From contig NZ_CP109104.1 of the NCBI RefSeq assembly GCF_035917675.1, positions 3,038,001-3,102,000 on the forward strand: a DNA stretch of 64,000 nucleotides. The letters run 5' to 3'. Positions 18,025-26,396 of this stretch are shown piece by piece; within the stretch, counting starts at the first letter, position 1; each line of letters begins with the position of its first letter. The notes beneath the pieces were generated by a model. The model searched no databases. It worked only from the letters and a program-made list of their open reading frames with translations, and was not told where the DNA came from. The translations under genes were made by a program, and so were the position numbers. The stretch comes from Streptomyces sp. NBC_01775 (GTDB taxonomy: Bacteria > Actinomycetota > Actinomycetes > Streptomycetales > Streptomycetaceae).

Positions 18025-18087
18025 TCAACCGTGTTGGGATGAGAGACGCTGTGCGAGCTGACGACGAGCCCGAGAACCGGAGACCCG

Positions 18088-18840
18088 ATGCCGAAGCAGA
18101 AGCCGCACGAGCAGCAGAAACAGCCCAAGTACCGCCAGATCGCGCACTACTTGCGTGCCGGCATCATGGACGGCACATACCCGTCAGGCCAGCCGCTGCC
18201 GTCAGAGGAGACCCTGGCAAAGCAGTTCGGCGTAACGCGCCCGACCGTGCGGCAGGGCATCGCAGAGCTACGGGCATCCGGGCTGGTGGAAGTCATGGCC
18301 GGCCGAGGCGGCTTCGTCCGCTCCCCTCACAGCCGCCCGAGCCTCACTCGCCCGCGTGGCGTACGCCGCGAGCCCGACGGCCGCTACGTCGAGGCTGATG
18401 GCATCCGCTGGAGCAACGCCGAAGAGCCCACGGCCACGCGTACGGACGCCCCGGTCGCACTCGCGGACCTACTCCGCATCCCGCCGGGCGAGCCGTTGTT
18501 CACGTATGACGTTCTTCAGACGGCCGACGGGGGCCGCCTACGCCAGCTCCACCGCACATACGTGCCGTTCTCCGTCTTGACTGGTACCAGGTACGAGGAG
18601 AAGCCTCCGCCTCCGGCGCCGGAGCTGTACGGGGCTCTTGCCAAGCTGGGGCATGAACTTCACTTCACGGAGTTCGTACGAACACGGATGCCACTGCCAG
18701 ACCAGGCGGAGACGCTGCGGTTGCCCGAGGGAGTTCCCACCCTTCACCTCGTCCGTGTGACCCTGGCTTCTGGCAAGCCCCTTGCTCTAGAAGAACTGCA
18801 CGTCTCTGGTAGCGACTTGGAACTCAGCTATAGATTGTAG
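18088..18840 (+). CDS. korSA: GntR-family (HutC subgroup) repressor of the AICE, KorSA-like
   Basis: A 250-aa regulator. The N-terminal GntR winged helix (about 15-80) has YRQIAHYLRAGIMDG, PLPSEETLAKQFGVTRPTVR and AGRGGFVR. The C-terminal UTRA-type domain (about 105-245) has LLRIPPGEPLFTYDVLQ and GVPTLHLVRVTLASGKPLAL. In pSAM2 the homologue KorSA represses transfer and replication genes. Here it is transcribed divergently from that operon, with two matching palindromes between them. The start has a GGAGA site. It is the only gene of the conserved module read rightward. Confidence 0.92.
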   Translation: MPKQKPHEQQKQPKYRQIAHYLRAGIMDGTYPSGQPLPSEETLAKQFGVTRPTVRQGIAELRASGLVEVMAGRGGFVRSPHSRPSLTRPRGVRREPDGRYVEADGIRWSNAEEPTATRTDAPVALADLLRIPPGEPLFTYDVLQTADGGRLRQLHRTYVPFSVLTGTRYEEKPPPPAPELYGALAKLGHELHFTEFVRTRMPLPDQAETLRLPEGVPTLHLVRVTLASGKPLALEELHVSGSDLELSYRL

Positions 18841-19073
18841 GCGGCTTGCTAAGCTGAAGAGGCGATGCCCGGGGGCGGGAATCTCCGGGCTTGCCGCTGT
18901 GCTACCGCCTGTGAGTAGAACAGCGAACCACACCGAAAGCCTCAACGTTCTAAATACGCACGCGAGTGCGTCACACCTTGAAGGCCCGGATCACAGGCAC
19001 GGGAGCTTCAGTTCTAGCGGACCGTTTCGGTCGGCGCGGGATGTCCCGCCACCGAGTTATGGAGCTCTAACTG

Positions 19074-19244
19074 ATGCCCCCTGCTCTTGTTTTCTGGTCG
19101 TTCGCCATCATCGTGGCAACCGCTCTGGTGGCCTTCACGATCGTTGCTGTGCTCTCTCTGACAGGTGCCCAGCCAGCCGACCGCCCCGCGATCCTCCGGG
19201 CCCTTGCGGAAGTACTCCGAGCGCTCCGAGGCCAACGCCGTTAA
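19074..19244 (+). CDS. 56-aa single-span membrane peptide
   Basis: A short ORF starting MPPALVFWSF. One long hydrophobic span (FAIIVATALVAFTIVAVLSL, about 10-29) is followed by a basic amphipathic tail ending EVLRALRGQRR. GGAG lies 9 nt upstream, and a strong hairpin terminator begins 35 bp past the stop, so it is a plausible independent gene. It could be a spread/entry-exclusion peptide or a toxin-like peptide; nothing in the sequence decides this. Confidence 0.6.
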   Translation: MPPALVFWSFAIIVATALVAFTIVAVLSLTGAQPADRPAILRALAEVLRALRGQRR

Positions 19245-19278
19245 CCTATCTGGCTCAGACTTTCTCCACGTCTTCAAG

Positions 19279-19300
19279 GCGGCCCCCTGAAGGGGGCCGC
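19279..19300 (+). terminator. Terminator after the 56-aa peptide gene
   Basis: A 10-bp perfect inverted repeat, GCGGCCCCCT/AGGGGGCCGC, with a minimal loop. It lies 35 bp downstream of the stop at 19244. Confidence 0.75.
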
Positions 19301-19853
19301 GCGCACTGGCGGGCCGTGGCCGCCGCCCGCTCTTGTCCCCGCTCATGGCGGCCCCAGGCCGCTCAGCGCGCAGCCCCACGCAGCGGCCTTCTTGACCAAC
19401 ACAAGTTGGTCCACCAGGGGACCCCGCCCGTGCCCGAAAGACCACACGCGCGAGGCCAACCAGCCCAGTCCCCAAGGGCGCATCACGCCGCCAAGGACCG
19501 TGATGCGGCGCCCACGTTTTCGTCGCGGGCTGCGGATCGGACCCGCCATCGCCCGGTGATCACCTGGGGCTGCGCGGAGGCGTCTGCGAGTCAAAGATCA
19601 GAAGCTCAGAAACGTGGCCGATGACGGTGGGTGGCTGAGGGAACCACGTGCGGGTGCTTAGTCAACTGTCCCAGCGCTGTGGCTGACTTTCCCCACCTGA
19701 GGTATCAGCAGCACTCGAAGCGCGCGGCCACGTCGGGCACTGCGGGCAGGCGGGCAGCCAGCCCGATCCGCTCGCCAGCGTAAGGACCCCAGCCCTCGGT
19801 CCCACACCAAAGCCGCCTCGCCCAAACCCACGCCGCCGGCCTGTTCGTCACGC
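19301..19853. other. Non-coding stretch inside the AICE
   Basis: About 550 bp without a convincing gene. Open frames here lack ribosome-binding sites and codon bias. A perfect 7-bp hairpin, GACCAAC-ACAA-GTTGGTC, lies near 19394-19411. A transfer or replication origin could be here, but I see no iterated motif to support it. Confidence 0.3.
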
Positions 19854-19859
19854 TAGGCT
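19854..19859 (+). promoter_or_regulatory. Candidate -10 element for a leaderless transcript
   Basis: TAGGCT ends 6 nt before the ATG at 19866, and no ribosome-binding site precedes that ATG. This spacing would place the transcription start at the start codon. No good -35 is visible. Confidence 0.35.
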
Positions 19860-19865
19860 CTCGGG

Positions 19866-20516
19866 ATGGCTGCTAAATCCGGGGGAAGCAGCGCTTCCCC
19901 TCCAGTTCTGATCAATTGCTCGCATTGTAATTCGGCCACCCTGGGAACCCAACGTGGCACCTATGAGCTAATGCCTCAAGGCGAGGAAGAGTTCGAGCCG
20001 ACGCTCTTTTCTCTTGTCTCCTGCGACGGGTGTAGATCCGCACAGGTGGTCTCTCAAACAGGCGATTTGTTTGGAGACCGCTGGAGTTGGGGCGACTCCC
20101 GCACAGAGTGGCCGGATGATCGCGTGGCACCTCTGCATCCCAATATTCCAAAGGCGATAGCGCGTGAGATGCGCGAGGCACAAGAGTGTTTTGGCGCGAA
20201 GCTATATACGGCTACTGCTGTCATGGTGCGCCGCAGCCTTGAAGGCATGTGCGAGGACCAAGGGACGACAGAGAAGACTCTATTCAAGGCACTTCACGAG
20301 CTTCGAAATTCAGGAAAAATCGAAGGGCGCCTCTTCGACTGGACGCAAGCACTCAGAGTCATCGGGAATCAGGGTGCCCATTTCAGCAAAGAATCCGTGA
20401 GCCGTGAGGACGCAGAAGATGCTCTAGCCTTGGCGGAAGCGCTCCTGAATTACATTTATGTATTCACGGCCAAATACGAGGAATTCCAGAATAGGCGAGC
20501 AGGGAAATCCAAATAA
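19866..20516 (+). CDS. DUF4145 (HEPN-clan) protein, candidate defence component
   Basis: A 216-aa protein. An N-terminal zinc-ribbon-like part has CSHCN near residue 18 and CDGCRS near 53. The C-terminal helical domain matches the DUF4145 pattern: TATAVMVRRSLEGMCEDQG, then LRNSGKIEGR and RVIGNQGAHFS near residue 165. DUF4145 belongs to the HEPN clan, common in RNase toxins and phage-defence proteins and often fused to restriction enzymes. The gene's GC is visibly lower than the core genes, indicating recent acquisition. It is followed after 201 bp by a second HEPN-type gene. Function is inferred, not shown. Confidence 0.7.
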   Translation: MAAKSGGSSASPPVLINCSHCNSATLGTQRGTYELMPQGEEEFEPTLFSLVSCDGCRSAQVVSQTGDLFGDRWSWGDSRTEWPDDRVAPLHPNIPKAIAREMREAQECFGAKLYTATAVMVRRSLEGMCEDQGTTEKTLFKALHELRNSGKIEGRLFDWTQALRVIGNQGAHFSKESVSREDAEDALALAEALLNYIYVFTAKYEEFQNRRAGKSK

Positions 20517-20717
20517 GCGATCAGTTCGAGATTGATCGGGGCGCGACCACAGACTGCCCGAGACGCCGGACACATTAGATGCAACAGGGCTTACGTTCCG
20601 CCCCTAAAAATGACAGCGCGCATAGAATACCGGAGAGGAATCCGAGGCAGACTTTACTTGGCCTCCCATGCAGCTTGATAAACTAGCCACAAAAACTGGC
20701 AGAAGTTAGGTATTCAA

Positions 20718-22151
20718 GTGGATATACCCATCGAAATGTCGACCAGTTCTCCTGCAGAAGATATACTTTGGAATTCCGTTCAGTCTCCCACTCTAGACGC
20801 AATTACCAAGATAGGCAAGTACGCACAAGAAGTGGCATCCGGACTGAAAATTAGCGTTAGCGCCACAGAAAAGGAGGGCTACAAAACACTATTCAGTGCA
20901 CCTTCATCTGGCAGTCACCTAGCCGCCCTTTATGCATATCAAGATCTAACCGGTCTGGGCGAACTGTATCGGCAAGTGCAATCGACCCCCCTAGTGGCAC
21001 GAAAATTTCTACTTCCAGCAGACCGTGAAGAAGAGCCTCTGGACTCAGGGAAAGTTATGCTCCATGAGGTTGCTATGATTCCGATTCTTCTGGCGGACAT
21101 GTACGTAGCGGAAACAGGCGACGCCAACAGCGTCGACGTTGGCCTCCTGGAGCTATTGTTCCGGGAACTTGAGAAATACTTATTCGCAGACGATCTGCGA
21201 ATGGACGTGTTTGTTCCCATATTGGGGGCTGAAGTCGCCGAAGAGGCAGAGTTTGACAGCTTCTCTATTGTGCAAATAAGCGATAACCAACGGCGGCTTC
21301 TGTGTGCCACACCGCATGTAGCGCCTCACGATGCGCATAAGCTAAGTGACGCTACGCATGCATTGAATCTCAAGAATGTGCCTGCACTGGCAGGAGGCTG
21401 CGGCTCACACTTTGAAGTCGAACCGTACGGACCGACATTCGACATCGTGGATCGGTTCCTGGAGGCGGCTGCGCTGGAATTACCGGGTGCCGTCGGATGC
21501 GCACAAATGATTCTCGATCCGAATGGCTGGTTCGGCAATGTGGACACCGAAGGAAATACCAGCTCGGTCTATCTATTCAGGGATTATCCAACCCGCTTGG
21601 ACACGCTTACACGCCATACCGCAGAGTTGGACCACGACATCCTTGCCCGCATTCACGATCACTTCGATAAACTATCGCGAAGTCACCCTAGCCTAGGCGT
21701 CGCCGCACGCCGTCTTAATAGCGCATGGAGTCGTGACAGTGACGAGGACTGCATAGTCGACCTATGCATAGGTTTGGAAGCGCTCCTAGGCGGCGGGTCA
21801 GGCTCTGGCGAAATTGTCCACAAGATTTCTATGCGTGCAGGCGCAATCTTGTCTCAGTCAGGGTGGGGCAGTAGCGGAGAGATTCTGAACGCCGTGAAGC
21901 ATATATATGCTTACCGGTCGCGAGTTGTGCATGGAGTGCCGGGACCGCATAAGAAGCAACTACTACACCTCAACGACATGCCGATACATGCGTCTCGTTA
22001 CGCACTTTCGGCCCTGCGTGCGGTTTTGCTCATAGCATTGGATGTTGAAGGATTCCATCCGGAAAAAGTAGACGCTATGTTCGTTTACGCTGCGCTTGAT
22101 ATGGCTGCGGATCATCTGCAAGCAAGCGATGCCTCCGCTGACTCTCCGTAG
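20718..22151 (+). CDS. Large protein with C-terminal Apea-like HEPN domain, candidate anti-phage effector
   Basis: A 477-aa protein. The N-terminal ~300 residues match nothing I recognise. The C-terminal helical region has IVDLCIGLEALLGG, EIVHKISMRAGAIL and YAYRSRVVHG, the last giving the R-x4-H motif of HEPN RNases as in Apea-like proteins. The gene is AT-rich for this genome and has two TTA codons (21180-21182 and 21480-21482), so its translation should depend on the bldA tRNA. GTG at 20718 is taken as start; an ATG seven codons in is possible. Proteins of this group act in abortive infection in other bacteria; here that role is inferred. Confidence 0.65.
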   Translation: MDIPIEMSTSSPAEDILWNSVQSPTLDAITKIGKYAQEVASGLKISVSATEKEGYKTLFSAPSSGSHLAALYAYQDLTGLGELYRQVQSTPLVARKFLLPADREEEPLDSGKVMLHEVAMIPILLADMYVAETGDANSVDVGLLELLFRELEKYLFADDLRMDVFVPILGAEVAEEAEFDSFSIVQISDNQRRLLCATPHVAPHDAHKLSDATHALNLKNVPALAGGCGSHFEVEPYGPTFDIVDRFLEAAALELPGAVGCAQMILDPNGWFGNVDTEGNTSSVYLFRDYPTRLDTLTRHTAELDHDILARIHDHFDKLSRSHPSLGVAARRLNSAWSRDSDEDCIVDLCIGLEALLGGGSGSGEIVHKISMRAGAILSQSGWGSSGEILNAVKHIYAYRSRVVHGVPGPHKKQLLHLNDMPIHASRYALSALRAVLLIALDVEGFHPEKVDAMFVYAALDMAADHLQASDASADSP

Positions 22152-22386
22152 CGGATGTCCGGATGGCATTCAACCGGTGTGGTCATGGCGTTTGAGGCCG
22201 CTGATGCGGACCGGTCGCGCTGCACCTAGTCTGAGTTCCGCACCACGACCGCACCAGATCGAGCAGTAAACGCGAGGAATCACGGTGAATTGCAGCCGAG
22301 ACTCCATAGGTTGGCCATTCGCTTAGGTCAGAGTTTGTAGCCGTTGCAATTGATCGCGGCTTCCCAAGCTCATAGCTCAGTAGACC
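22152..22386. other. Non-coding, AT-richer spacer
   Basis: No gene is visible between the HEPN gene and the inverted repeat at 22387. Base composition changes back from AT-richer to host-like GC near 22380, which may mark the right edge of the acquired HEPN cassette. Confidence 0.35.
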
Positions 22387-22451
22387 GGTGGCTCGTCGTT
22401 CGGCTCGGGCTGCGGCGCTGGGGCGCCGGTCCCGGCCGACGACGAGCCACC
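22387..22451 (-). terminator. Long inverted repeat, probable terminator
   Basis: 13-bp perfect arms (GGTGGCTCGTCGT and ACGACGAGCCACC) enclose 39 nt that contain a second GC-rich hairpin (CGGCGCTGGGGCGCCG). It lies about 35 bp past the stop of the leftward gene at 22485. Confidence 0.6.
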
Positions 22452-22484
22452 CTTGTCACTGTCAGGCTTACTCAACAGCGGTAG

Positions 22485-22808
22485 CTACGCCGCAGAGGCT
22501 CCAGGAACGCCTCCAGCCCCAGGCCGGCCGCGTTCCTGCCGTGCCATCTCCGCCGTCAGCCCCGTCGTCAGCAAGTCGGCCAGGAGCCGCGCCGCTTCCG
22601 GGCGTACCGCGCCGAGGGTGACGACGCCGTCCCCGAAGACGTTCACATCTGCCTTGAGCCCGGGGAAGTCCGCTTCCAGTCCCACCGCGCGCAGCATCTC
22701 CGCGAGACCGTCTGCGCCGCGCTTCCCCTCCGCCCAACCACGCACGTAGGCCACACCTGGGGTCAGGCAGTCTGCCGATCGCGCGCATACGCCCGTGGGG
22801 TCCGTCAC
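22485..22808 (-). CDS. Small acidic protein, paralog of the next gene; unknown function
   Basis: A 107-aa protein. Its core, LRAVGLEADFPGLKADVNVF followed by GDGVVTLGAVRPEAARLLADLL, is clearly related to the 22832-23134 product. Two cysteines near the N-terminus (VCARSADC) are not shared. GTG at 22808 has GAGG 8 nt upstream. It lies 24 bp downstream of its paralog in the same direction. A fragment of a third relative lies at 33139-33250. No known domain is recognised. Confidence 0.65.
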   Translation of the reverse strand: MTDPTGVCARSADCLTPGVAYVRGWAEGKRGADGLAEMLRAVGLEADFPGLKADVNVFGDGVVTLGAVRPEAARLLADLLTTGLTAEMARQERGRPGAGGVPGASAA

Positions 22809-22831
22809 GTCGTCCACCTCATCTACTCTGC

Positions 22832-23134
22832 TCAGTCGTTCCGCTGCTGACGGCCGCTCGTTCCCGTGCCCGGTTCCTCGTACGTGCTCTCCAACGACCG
22901 CCGCAGCAGCTCCGCCAGCCTGCGCGCCGTCTCCGGCGAGATCCGGCCGAGTTCGATCAGCCCGTGCCCGAACGCGTTCAGGTCAGCGCGAAGGTACGGG
23001 AAGTCGCATTCCATCCCGGCCGCGATCAGCACGTCCCGGAGCCCGGCGACCGCGTCTCGCGCCGCGTACCACTCCTCGCTGTCGAGCGGTGACCAGCTCG
23101 CGCCATCAGGGTCGTACTCCCTATCAGTGGGCAT
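22832..23134 (-). CDS. Small acidic protein, paralog of the preceding gene; unknown function
   Basis: A 100-aa protein with LIAAGMECDFPYLRADLNAF and GHGLIELGRISPETARRLAELL, aligning with its neighbour through the whole core. The ATG at 23134 has GGAG 6 nt upstream and overlaps the 3' end of the primase-type gene by 11 bp, so the three leftward genes likely form one operon. The repeated pattern of a Phe-Pro and an Asn-Xaa-Phe-Gly motif suggests a compact domain without catalytic residues. Confidence 0.65.
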   Translation of the reverse strand: MPTDREYDPDGASWSPLDSEEWYAARDAVAGLRDVLIAAGMECDFPYLRADLNAFGHGLIELGRISPETARRLAELLRRSLESTYEEPGTGTSGRQQRND

Positions 23135-23669
23135 GGGTCGCTCCACCATCTACGGAAGCGGCCGACTGCTCACGCCCGTACCGGTCCGCGCGAGCCACGA
23201 CTGAGGACGCGGCGACGAACATCGCGGCCAGCGCGGCGATTCGGGGAAGCGATGCCTCCGGCCGCCGCATCGGAGCCCGAAGCCAGATGTAACGGTCTCC
23301 GGCCAGCGGCATCGGCCCCGGCACGACCACCACGGAGTTCTCACCCAGGTACCGGTACTCAGGCGCCCGATCTGCCGTCTCCTGCCGGACCATGCGATCG
23401 AATGGGCTCTTCGCCCAGGTGGGGAGGAAGAATCCGACCTGTTCGGAAGCCCGGTCTGCCATCACGGGCCCCAACGGCATTCCATGGCGCTGAAGCTGAT
23501 CGAACGTCTCCAGCCCAACCCGCTGCCCGACCGCCACAACGTCGAAGTAGCGCCCGGCCGGAAGTGCGTGGGGGCTCCGGGGGTCAAGTGCCCAGTGCTC
23601 CCGGCACTCTTCCGGGTCATCCGCTGCGGAGGAGATCCACTGAACGCCCCTTCTTGTCATCATCTGCAC
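23124..23669 (-). CDS. Protein related to the actinomycete bifunctional primase/polymerase-associated family
   Basis: A 181-aa soluble protein. GVQWISSAADDPEECREHW, LPAGRYFDVVAVGQRVGLE and NSVVVVPGPMPLAGDRYIW are motifs I associate with short Streptomyces proteins annotated near the Prim-Pol family. The metal-binding Asp pair of a true polymerase is not evident, so an active primase is doubtful. GAGG precedes the GTG at 23669. It is transcribed away from the XRE/TPR regulator, with about 260 bp between the two genes. Confidence 0.55.
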   Translation of the reverse strand: MQMMTRRGVQWISSAADDPEECREHWALDPRSPHALPAGRYFDVVAVGQRVGLETFDQLQRHGMPLGPVMADRASEQVGFFLPTWAKSPFDRMVRQETADRAPEYRYLGENSVVVVPGPMPLAGDRYIWLRAPMRRPEASLPRIAALAAMFVAASSVVARADRYGREQSAASVDGGATHAH

Positions 23670-23927
23670 GTCGAGTCACCTCAGTTGGTCCATGCCTCAG
23701 CCGTTTGGCCGCGTGGAACCACCTTCGATCGCACGGCCCTGAACTGGGCAGATGACGAGAGATGACGAGGGGTGACGTGCTCCCCACATCCGCGTCACCC
23801 CGGATCACCTGTCAGTGGGGGCGGGTACCTTCGCATTACGACCAGACAGCGAGGGCTCACTGTCCGTAGATTCGAAGAAGGCAGCAGGACAGTGCACGCC
23901 ACCGATCAGACGGGGGAGGCGATCACG

Positions 23928-25316
23928 ATGACAGCGAACCGGTCCTTCGGGGTCGCACTACGCGAGACCCGTATGGCCCGCGGCTGGGGCCAGCTCCGAC
24001 TCGTCAGCGAGCTACGGCGGTGCGCGACGCGCCACGGGAAAACGCTGCCCTCCGATGCCAGCGTGAAGCGCCGCATCGCGAGCTGGGAAAACGACCACAG
24101 CGTGCCGGATGAGTTCTACGTGCCGCTGATCTGTGAAGCCCTGAACGTCGACCCGGCAGAGCTTGGCTTGAGTTCCGCCACGGGCCAGGATTCCGGCTTG
24201 CTGGAGACGCGCTACCCGCCGACCCCAGAGGAGGCGTTTCGAGCTGTCGGCCAGCTATGGCGCGCGGACCTCCACGGCTTCGAGCCTCTATTGCTCTCCG
24301 AAGCGTCACAGCACGCGTGGAGCGAAGCGTCGTTGCGTTGGCTGGTTGCTCCGGAACCGTCGTTCCCGTCCGCTCCCAAGACGAATGGCGTATGCGTTGG
24401 CTTGACCGACGTGGCGATGATCAAGACGACCAGCGACATGTTCGCGCAGATGGACGACCGGTTCGGCGGCGAGCACGCGCGCCAGTCCGTTGTTCAGTAC
24501 CTCAGCCGGGATGTGGCGCCACTGCTCACCGGCCAGTACTCGGAATCGGTCGGCCGAGCCCTGTTCTCCACCGTCGCGGAGTCCACGCTGCTGGCCGGAT
24601 GGATGTCGTACGACGCGTGTCACCACGGCCTTGCCCAGCGGTACTTCCTCCAAGCTCTCCGTCTCGCCCAGGACGGCGACGACCGCCGGCTTGCGGGAAG
24701 CATATTGTCCGCGATGAGTCATCAAGCCACCTTCCTCGGCAACTACACCGAGGGCGCAACGCTCGCACGGGCCGCCCGCATGGGCATCTCGGGGGTGGCG
24801 ACGCCGACGCTGATGGCGCAGTTCCACGCGATGGAGGCGCGCGCACTTGCTCGTACAGGCGATACCCGCGCGTGCGAGATGGCTCTGAGCGAAGCCACCA
24901 AGGCGCTGGAGAGCAGCAACCGTAGCGACGAACCGGAGTGGATCACCTACTTCGACGAGGCCGAGCTGGCGGCCGAGGCCGCCCACTGCTTCCGAGACGT
25001 GAATGCTGCCCGCCGCGCCGTCGCCCACGCCGAGAACGCTATGAGCGGGAGTCACATCAGGAGCGACTTCTTCGCCACCATGGTTCTCGCGGACGCACAT
25101 CTCCACGCGGGAGACGCCGAGGAGGCGTGCCGTGTAGCGCTCGATGCTCTCGACCTCGGCGAACAGCTCAAGTCGGCACGGTGCGTCAGTTATCTCCGAG
25201 AGTTCCGCAACGGCCTGAAAACGGCGGGAGACACAGCCGCCGTCCGGACGTTCCGGGAGCAAGTCAGCGAGCACCGGCTATGGGTCGCTGCGGAGAATCG
25301 ACCAGAGAAGCGCTGA
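23928..25316 (+). CDS. XRE-family helix-turn-helix regulator with TPR-like repeats
   Basis: A 462-aa protein. The N-terminal HTH (about 5-75) includes SFGVALRETRMARGWGQLRL and SVKRRIASWENDHSVPD. The remaining ~380 residues are Ala-rich helices of tetratricopeptide type (for example MSYDACHHGLAQRYFLQALR and LSAMSHQATFLGNYTEGATL). Such proteins are frequent Streptomyces regulators and occur on plasmids and AICEs. GGAGG precedes the ATG at 23928. Its TGA and the stop of the convergent APH gene form one TGATCA, leaving no intergenic base. Confidence 0.85.
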   Translation: MTANRSFGVALRETRMARGWGQLRLVSELRRCATRHGKTLPSDASVKRRIASWENDHSVPDEFYVPLICEALNVDPAELGLSSATGQDSGLLETRYPPTPEEAFRAVGQLWRADLHGFEPLLLSEASQHAWSEASLRWLVAPEPSFPSAPKTNGVCVGLTDVAMIKTTSDMFAQMDDRFGGEHARQSVVQYLSRDVAPLLTGQYSESVGRALFSTVAESTLLAGWMSYDACHHGLAQRYFLQALRLAQDGDDRRLAGSILSAMSHQATFLGNYTEGATLARAARMGISGVATPTLMAQFHAMEARALARTGDTRACEMALSEATKALESSNRSDEPEWITYFDEAELAAEAAHCFRDVNAARRAVAHAENAMSGSHIRSDFFATMVLADAHLHAGDAEEACRVALDALDLGEQLKSARCVSYLREFRNGLKTAGDTAAVRTFREQVSEHRLWVAAENRPEKR

Positions 25317-26213
25317 TCAGAAAGGCTGCCAGTCGGCCCGGCTGCCTCCCGTGCGGATGGTCTCCACGCGTCGTGCAAACTCCTCCGCCGACTTGGCGCT
25401 AGTCGTCACTTGCTGTCCGAGCCACAGCGTCATCATCAGTTCGCGCACATCAGCCAGCACCGGGTACCCCGGCCAGTTCATGAGGTCGAACCCATAGTGA
25501 TGGACGAAGGATTCGTACTCCGACCGTGTGTGCCAGCCGAACCGCTCGTAAAAGAGCGCGGATTGCACCAGGTCCCATTCGCGCGGAGCGAGCGCGAAGC
25601 CGTCGAGGTCGATCAGGACGGCCTGTCCCGTACGGCTGCGGAGGATGTTGCCGATGCTCGCATCACCGTGGATCAGGCCGAAGGGAAGGACGAAATCCAA
25701 GCGGTCGTACGCCTTATTCAGCTCTCCGGCGCGCTCCTCCAAGAACGATCGGTCCGCTTCGGCCACGCCGTCCAGCGCGCGCAGCGAATCCCGTACCTTG
25801 GCGAACGGATCGAAGTACGGCAGCCCCAGCGACTTCGGCTCTTCCAGCCAGTGCAGCCGCTTCAGCAGGTCCGCCAACTCGTCCAGGCGCGCGTACTCGA
25901 TCTCGTCCTGAAGGTTCTCCCAGTAGGTGACGACCCGGCCACCGAGCACGGTCGGCTGCTCCACGTCGCCCAGCACCCGTGTGGCAGGAAAGTCTTCGGT
26001 CTCCAGCCAGCGAGCGACCCCGACGGCCCGCTGCATCTCCTCCAGGGCGTCAGTGTCCCGCGCGATGCGGACGATGACGGAAGCCGTCGACAGCCGGTAC
26101 ACCGCGTTGGAACCGAGGCGCAGCAGCTCCGCGCCCGCAGGGTCGAGCCCCGCCGAACGGCACGCCTCCCCTAGCACCGCACCTGCTGACTCTGCGGTGA
26201 ACTCCTCCGGCAT
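25317..26213 (-). CDS. Aminoglycoside-phosphotransferase-fold kinase (APH family)
   Basis: A 298-aa enzyme of the APH/choline-kinase fold. It has the catalytic loop LIHGDASIGNIL near residue 182 (HGD..N) and the metal-binding IDLDGFALAPREWDL near residue 200. The N-lobe has VIVRIAR instead of a canonical lysine stretch. The substrate is unknown; these proteins in Streptomyces rarely confer resistance, and no resistance is claimed. GGGGAGG precedes the ATG. It is the last AICE gene before attR. Confidence 0.85.
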   Translation of the reverse strand: MPEEFTAESAGAVLGEACRSAGLDPAGAELLRLGSNAVYRLSTASVIVRIARDTDALEEMQRAVGVARWLETEDFPATRVLGDVEQPTVLGGRVVTYWENLQDEIEYARLDELADLLKRLHWLEEPKSLGLPYFDPFAKVRDSLRALDGVAEADRSFLEERAGELNKAYDRLDFVLPFGLIHGDASIGNILRSRTGQAVLIDLDGFALAPREWDLVQSALFYERFGWHTRSEYESFVHHYGFDLMNWPGYPVLADVRELMMTLWLGQQVTTSAKSAEEFARRVETIRTGGSRADWQPF

Positions 26214-26396
26214 GCCGTGCGCCTCCCCGGTCCTAGATCACTTGCGACCGTACTACCCCTGACCACCCCCGGGGGCTCCCCCACTGTGCCCCTACAACAG
26301 GCCGCTCAGTAGCGGGTTGCGGCGTATTCGCGGCGTGAGTTGCGCGACACAAGGCGTTGCACATCGTCTGACCAGGCCCTCAGTCCCACATCGCGT

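Noticed and set aside
19380..19624. Plus-strand frame starting VPERPHARGQPAQSPRAHHA
   Set aside because: Composition is shadow-like (Arg/Ala/Pro/His), and no domain or convincing ribosome-binding site supports it.
12619..26213. Phage origin for the integrated element
   Set aside because: No capsid, tail, portal or terminase genes are seen; RepSA, TraB and KorSA define an AICE.
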